Part shown: piece after piece, positions 58,879 to 64,000 of the stretch
How positions within the stretch are numbered: position 1 is the stretch's first letter
Layout of the letters: every line of letters begins with the position of its first letter
Source of the DNA: Lanius collurio
Lineage: Eukaryota; Chordata; Aves; Passeriformes; Laniidae
DNA length: 64,000 nucleotides
Assembly: GCA_020086605.1 (NCBI GenBank)
Contig: JACBWW010000003.1
Span: 7,142,899 to 7,206,898, forward strand
Reading direction: 5' to 3'
Program-made: the position numbers and the translations under genes
The notes under the pieces: model-generated
Database searches by the model: none
The model's input: only the letters and a program-made list of their open reading frames with translations
Told to the model about the DNA's origin: nothing

Positions 58879-61188
58879 CTTCAAGGAAGAAAAAAAGGAA
58901 CAGGTAAGAGACTGTGCAGAGGATAAATCCAAGAATATTCCTGCATTTTATATTATCATGAAGGAATTAGCAGAAGTGGGTAATAAAGACACATCTCTGC
59001 CTGCCTGCCAACTTGCAAACCCCCACTTCTTAATGGATTTGAGCTCCTCTAACTACTGGCAGTGGTAAGTGTAAGAGTTCTCTGAGAAAATGGAGGCAAG
59101 AAAGAAACCCACTGGCTTGGTTCTGAGGAAAAGTCTGCTTTGGAACAGAAACAATGATGTATCCAAGAATTCAGTTAAAAGTTCAGCTCCAAGTCCTATT
59201 CCAACCACTGCTGGCTCCCTACAGCCTTTCTAAACTAGTCTGGCTGCTTCAGCTCTGCAAAATGTCATTGTTACAAAAGCTCCAGAACATCATTTCTATA
59301 TGGAATCATAAGCATAGGTTAACTGTTTCCCATACTCTGGTTAGAGGAAAGTCATAGAAATCTGGGCAGCCCTCAAGTGCTGTTTCCATTCATTAGACAA
59401 CTCTTTGTTTTTATTTACATGAGCATGAGGGTGTGCTTTTAAAACACACTCTTCAGGGAATAGGAAGAAATTTCCCCACAAAGAATTCCCCTGGAAAGAA
59501 TTAGGAGGAACATGATGCAACCATGATCTGAGGTAAGGGAACAATATTCAAATGTTAGAACTGCAGAGGAAAATGAAAAATTGCTGGATGTTAATCGTGT
59601 TGAGATAAATTTCATCAACCAGTCCATTTTTATACATGATGCCATGTCACAAGTATGTCAGTCATGCCTAACACTGATGTAGCACCAGCTCCACTGGTGG
59701 ACAAGGGCAGGATTTCAGCCTTGTCTCATTTCCAGAAGCTGCTGCTGCTGATCCTCTTGTGGTTACCAAAAAAAAAAAATCTCTGTTTCTCTCTGTTCTT
59801 TCCATTACTGAAATAGCTTCCTCATGACAACTTTTTAAAAAGCTCCTTCCCAAAAAGGAAAAAAGTTCTCATAACAATATTTGATATCCAATCTCACTTG
59901 TTCAATGAAAGCAGAAATCCAAGTTTAAAAAAAAAGCTGTTAATATTGCTTCATGTAACATTGCCTAAAGGTAATTCTGGATCACCTCCAGAGACAGCAC
60001 TTTCTTCAGATTTCAGCACTTCTGCAATTGTGTGGACATAACTGATAGTGTCAATAATTCAGTTGTTGGCCTCTTGTTATACTACTGCAGGGAAAAATTC
60101 ATAATCATAGGAGAATTTTAGGTTTTAATTTCCAGTAGGATCCAAGTCATCACAGTGGTAGTATGAAGCTTAAATAGATGCTTAATCCCATCTACCCAGT
60201 GGAGAAATCAGAAGGTGCTGGGAGAGAAAGGAGGGAACCTGGTAAAGATACAGATCATTCCCCACACACTTATAAAGCTTTTTTTTAAAAAGATTTTTAA
60301 TGCTCTGTATTAGTTATTCCAAGTAGGATTTCTTTAGTTCCAAACGGTCCTAATCTCTTCATTAAAAGTAATGAAACAAACCCGACAAGCTACAATAGCA
60401 TGACCAAAGAAAGTTTCATAACAACTAGGTTTTTTTAAGACACTTTGAATTTTCATTGCAGGAAGAACTATTCTCAGTTCTTAAAATAACCTAGAGCAAA
60501 GGAATCTTCTTCTACTGAGAAATACTGATTCAATCTGTAATTCACCCTCCATATGAGCATGCAACAGACTCTTTCCTCTAATACTTTTTTCTGGTTTATG
60601 GACTAATACTAAAAAAGGGTTTATAGAAAGTTGCCTACCCTAGACCTTGGGTTTTGAGGAGACATTACCATATCTGCACAAGTGAAAACTGAAACCAAAC
60701 AAATTTCTTAGGACTAAGATTGACCACATATCAACATCCCTTTACATTCTGTGAAGGAATGGGAACTGTCTCTTAAACACATGTAACAAATAAAAGCTTA
60801 AGAAGGTCCAACTCAAAATTTGAAACCAAATGGCAGTCTCCAAAAAGACACACACAACCCCCTTAATTTATCAAAACAGGACTTCTGAAACCAAAGAAAA
60901 CACACACTTTTAGTGAGTGCCACAGCACAGAAATGATGTACAACGGAGTCAACAGGGGAAGAAAAGTTGGCATATTTTAGTAAACAGGCTGAATGATACC
61001 TACGTGATGTTCATGTCCACACTGACCCCAGGCGCTGCTCTTTCTGTGTACAGCAATGCTGCTGTAGACACCACATCCACCAGTGTGGCTGTCAAACCTC
61101 CATGTAATGTGCCACCTCTGTTTGTATGCTCCTCCTCTACTTTCATTTCACAAACAACTTTTCCAGGAGTTGCAGATTGAAGTTTCAT
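58722..61188 (-). CDS. ACOT13: ACOT13 (acyl-CoA thioesterase 13, THEM2), coding exons 2 and 3
   Basis: Complement of the join 58722-58878, 61004-61188: 113 of about 140 residues. The first exon (human MTSMTQSL...VLGK, about 27 residues) lies beyond 64,000. ACOT13 is a hotdog-fold thioesterase of mitochondria and cytosol that hydrolyses medium- and long-chain acyl-CoA and binds phosphatidylcholine transfer protein. The active-site residues of the human enzyme all have counterparts: Asn in EEEHTN, Gly in the HGG motif, Asp in TATLVD and Ser in GVSVDMN. The end reads LIAQGRHTKFIGN, against human ...RHTKHLGN. The loop after the catalytic Asn reads RGG rather than AIG. The gene runs tail to tail with C6orf62. 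Confidence 0.95.
61004..61188 (-). CDS. ACOT13: ACOT13 middle coding exon (catalytic core)
   Basis: 185 bases on the - strand: MKLQSATPGKVVCEMKVEEE, HTNRGGTLHGGLTATLVDVV, STAALLYTERAAPGVSVDMN, I plus two bases of Thr. Acceptor ttggttatacag, donor gtaggt. The first residue Met is internal to the protein, not a start: the human counterpart is Ile28. Confidence 0.95.
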
Positions 61189-64000
61189 CTGTATAACCAA
61201 AAAAATAAAAAAAGAATAAAAAGCTTACTGACAAGTAGTACCAACATCTAATATTGCCCTCAATCAAATTGAAAGTAAATCTTGTCTGACTCTGGACTCA
61301 TGAGACAAATTAAAAGACAGAAAATATAGCAATTCAACTGTCCCATTAGATATTTCCATACATTTTGAGCAGAAGACTGTTGCCTTAGAAAAATTTGTAC
61401 TTCTGATGCAGACAAATATTTAAACTGACATCTTAACAAAACTTCAATACTTGCTATCCTGTCAGGAATTCCTTAGGAGGAAACTGTCTTCAGTTTTCCT
61501 TTAGCTTTAATCTGTGAGTGAAAAGCCAGATTAGAGGAAACACTGTGTGTACCACAGTTGTGAAGGCATATTTGCTAGCTCACAAAATGAAAAGGAGACC
61601 ACCAGTAGTTGATTAATCATTATATTAGACCAACCTCAGTAAAAACCAGTATTTTGAAATGAGCATTAGAAATACTAATGAGATTGGCCTCCCTGATAAG
61701 AAACTCTTATCTGTGAGTAGAAGTCTCCAAAGCTGTATCAGTGTTACACCATCATTATCTGCATATACTGTTTTATTCCTGCCCATAAGTGGTAAATACA
61801 GAATTACACTTCACCTATGGTACCATGCTTCCCCCTGTAACCAACAAAAGAAGCTGACATTTTGTGACCAAGAAGTTACTGCAATTCAGTATTTTCAAGT
61901 CTGTATTAAAATTTCTTCAGTTAGTAGCACTATATTCAAAATCTGAAAGCAGATGCAAAACTGGGGTAAGTTCCACATATATATATACTTGTGTAACTAA
62001 GACTTTGAAGCGCCTTTAGACTATTAAAAGTGGAATGTGGACATATTTTATATTTATTCCTACTAGTTTTCAGGTTTTTTACAAGGGCTTTTTTTACCTT
62101 TTTTTTTAATGTTTCCTTTCTGTTACCAGCTGATTTAAATCTTTTTTGATCTTAAAAGTTTATTCAGATTGAAATGTTTCCAGTTTCATTGTTCCTTATT
62201 TATAATGCAATGTAAGAGCTCTGTTTCATCCTTTCTGATAGGCCAAAGTTTATCCAAATTTTGCAGACAAATGATACTAAGATTAGTGGTGATGTAGTAC
62301 AGTCTTCTAATGGAAAAAGCTGGGATTAAACTGAGAGGAAATTACTGAGGCAACATCCTAAAACAGAAACAGCACCTAAATCAATGAAAACCCAAAGTCC
62401 TACATCAGGCATGCTGCACTGCACTGCAGGCCTAGGCATCCGACAGAATTTTAAAGGAGGACTTTACTGATGCTCAGTGCTGGGAGCAGATGGCTTCCAC
62501 TCCCATCGGGGACTGGTGCTCCAGCCCACCAGCACAGCGAGGAAAGCATCTGGTCCCATTTGTCATTGCTCTGATCTGGCACTACATGCCTGCTCTCCTT
62601 GATGAAAATAGTTCAGTACTTGAATGCTTCCAGGACCTACTCAGCTAGAGCTGCAGGTCTGTGCTTCTCCCAGCCCTGCTGTGCTTGTCCTCCCACGCGT
62701 CTGCCTCGGGGAACAGCGCACTGCTTCAGCTTCCAGGCTTTAAACACACAGCCATTAAACCCTGTGTAGATACCACATTGGAGTTAAACCTCAAGCTAAA
62801 TCTGAGGCTGGAGATGAAAGGTTTCAGACTAAAATGTGGCTTCACCAGAATGTGAAAAACCTTGAGTCATTTAGTTATGGCAAGAGAGATTTCAGGTATC
62901 TCCCAGAAAAGCAGCAGTTACTTTTGATTCAAACACAACTGCACTTTTATTGTTATTATCATCAGGTTCCTAGCATCCTAATTCTAGAAGGTTGCAGGAA
63001 AAATCTAAAAGTATTCCAGAGCAAGATAGGAAGCTCGTCTCCCAAGGCTCACTTCCAGACAGTTACCTTTAGGAGCTGAAATGCTAATACTTGCTCACCA
63101 CTTATCAGGACTTAAAAGGACTGTAAAGTTATCACAGTGAAGTGGTGACTAAGAACTAAATGGACTCTATAAATAAACCGAATTCTTAAAGCTTTATATA
63201 TTTTTTAAAAACTTTATATTCACCAACACGTGTTGGAAAAACATGACTTTAAGAATTACTTTGAGAACAGTTGATTTCTATTAAATGTATCAGATCCCAG
63301 AGCTGTCAACAAAAGCACTGCTTCCATTATAACATTTGCTCCTCTACAAAGCAAAGTATATGAATTTTTACACGGCTGGTTTTCTCAGATATGTTTACTT
63401 CATCACTCCATGTCACACACAAACAAATAAAAATTAAAGGGAAAATTTAATGAGAACACTGAAAAGGCTTCACAGAACTTTCCTAAACAGCAGCTATGCT
63501 ACTGCATACTACACTATTTATAGTGTAAATGAACAGTAACTTCAACATTTTTTTTTGAGCATAATGTCATTAGCACTGCAGCAGTACCAGTCAACTACAT
63601 TTTTTTATACCAGAAGGTATGGTGAAGGTATAATGTAAGGCCTTGTGTAGAAATTCAGAGAGCACTGGGGTGTGCATTGTGCTTTCAGTCTGACTTCAGG
63701 CTGAGCTGCGAGATATCATAACGAGCTACCTTTTTAATTTTAAACAGGGAGAAGTTTATTTCACAATTTTGTGGTCCTGTAAGTTAGCTGCTTCGTATGT
63801 ACTGTGAAAGAAAGAATGCCACTTACTGAATGACTCCTGAAGGTTATGCAGTAGTCACCTTCAGAGAGCTGCTGGAAGGCAGCTGGAGTATTTAACGAGT
63901 TACTGAATAACATTTGAGTTATCATTCTTATTATAACAACTGTGTTTTCTACCCCGTGTTAGCAGCACGGCCCCCCGCCCCCGTTCCGGAGCCTGGAAAC
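61189..64000 (-). other. ACOT13: ACOT13 first intron
   Basis: At least 2.8 kb with no exon for the ACOT13 N-terminus on the - strand. The last 40 bases turn sharply GC-rich (gcacggccccccgcccccg), which suggests the window stops at the edge of the ACOT13 CpG island and exon 1. Confidence 0.6.

Noticed and set aside
61000..61200. Met-initiated frame starting MVIQ before the ACOT13 middle exon
   Set aside because: Those residues come from the intron acceptor region; the exon begins at 61,188 in phase 0 and the true start is in exon 1 outside the window.
1..64000. CRISPR arrays, tRNA or rRNA genes, prokaryotic operons
   Set aside because: No regularly spaced repeats, cloverleaf structures or ribosomal motifs were seen; the whole window fits a vertebrate chromosome.

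Overview
The window is vertebrate nuclear DNA, almost certainly from a bird. Genes are split by GT-AG introns, the exons encode close homologues of human 6p22 genes, CpG islands sit at two promoters, and the few recognisable old repeats look like CR1 LINE and avian LTR debris. The species cannot be fixed from sequence alone. No prokaryotic feature, CRISPR array, tRNA or rRNA was seen.

Layout: (1) about 1-24,400, + strand: the last 15 coding exons and 3'UTR of RIPOR2 (FAM65B), a RhoA inhibitor; the 5' exons lie before the window. The exons join in phase into 857 residues plus a stop. (2) 24,400-29,300: gene-free gap. (3) 29,300-35,200, - strand: complete GMNN (geminin), six coding exons, 221 aa, with a CpG-island promoter near 34.8-35.3 kb. 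(4) 35.3-43.4 kb: intergenic, holding an ancient CR1-like remnant, a second repeat fragment, a strong CTCF-type motif, a perfect 72-bp foldback with 6-bp direct repeats at its ends, and a small gene-less GC-rich block. (5) 43.4-51.5 kb, + strand: the C6orf62 homologue (DUF4566), five coding exons, 229 aa, with a CpG island at its 5' end. (6) 51.5-58.2 kb: no gene recognised. (7) 58.2-64 kb, - strand: the last two coding exons of ACOT13 (THEM2, a hotdog-fold thioesterase); its first exon lies beyond the window.

The order RIPOR2 - GMNN - C6orf62 - ACOT13, with alternating orientations, matches human 6p22.3 read in reverse. The genes are independent transcription units: RIPOR2/GMNN and C6orf62/ACOT13 meet tail to tail, and GMNN/C6orf62 are head to head across about 9 kb. 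Their jobs are unrelated: Rho signalling and cell polarity, licensing of DNA replication, an uncharacterised conserved protein, and acyl-CoA hydrolysis.

The best leads beyond the known genes are an unlisted alternative last exon in RIPOR2 (11,496 to about 11,715), a CRE plus TATA module just upstream of the first RIPOR2 exon seen here, the foldback element at 41,164-41,247, and the CTCF-type site at 38,457.
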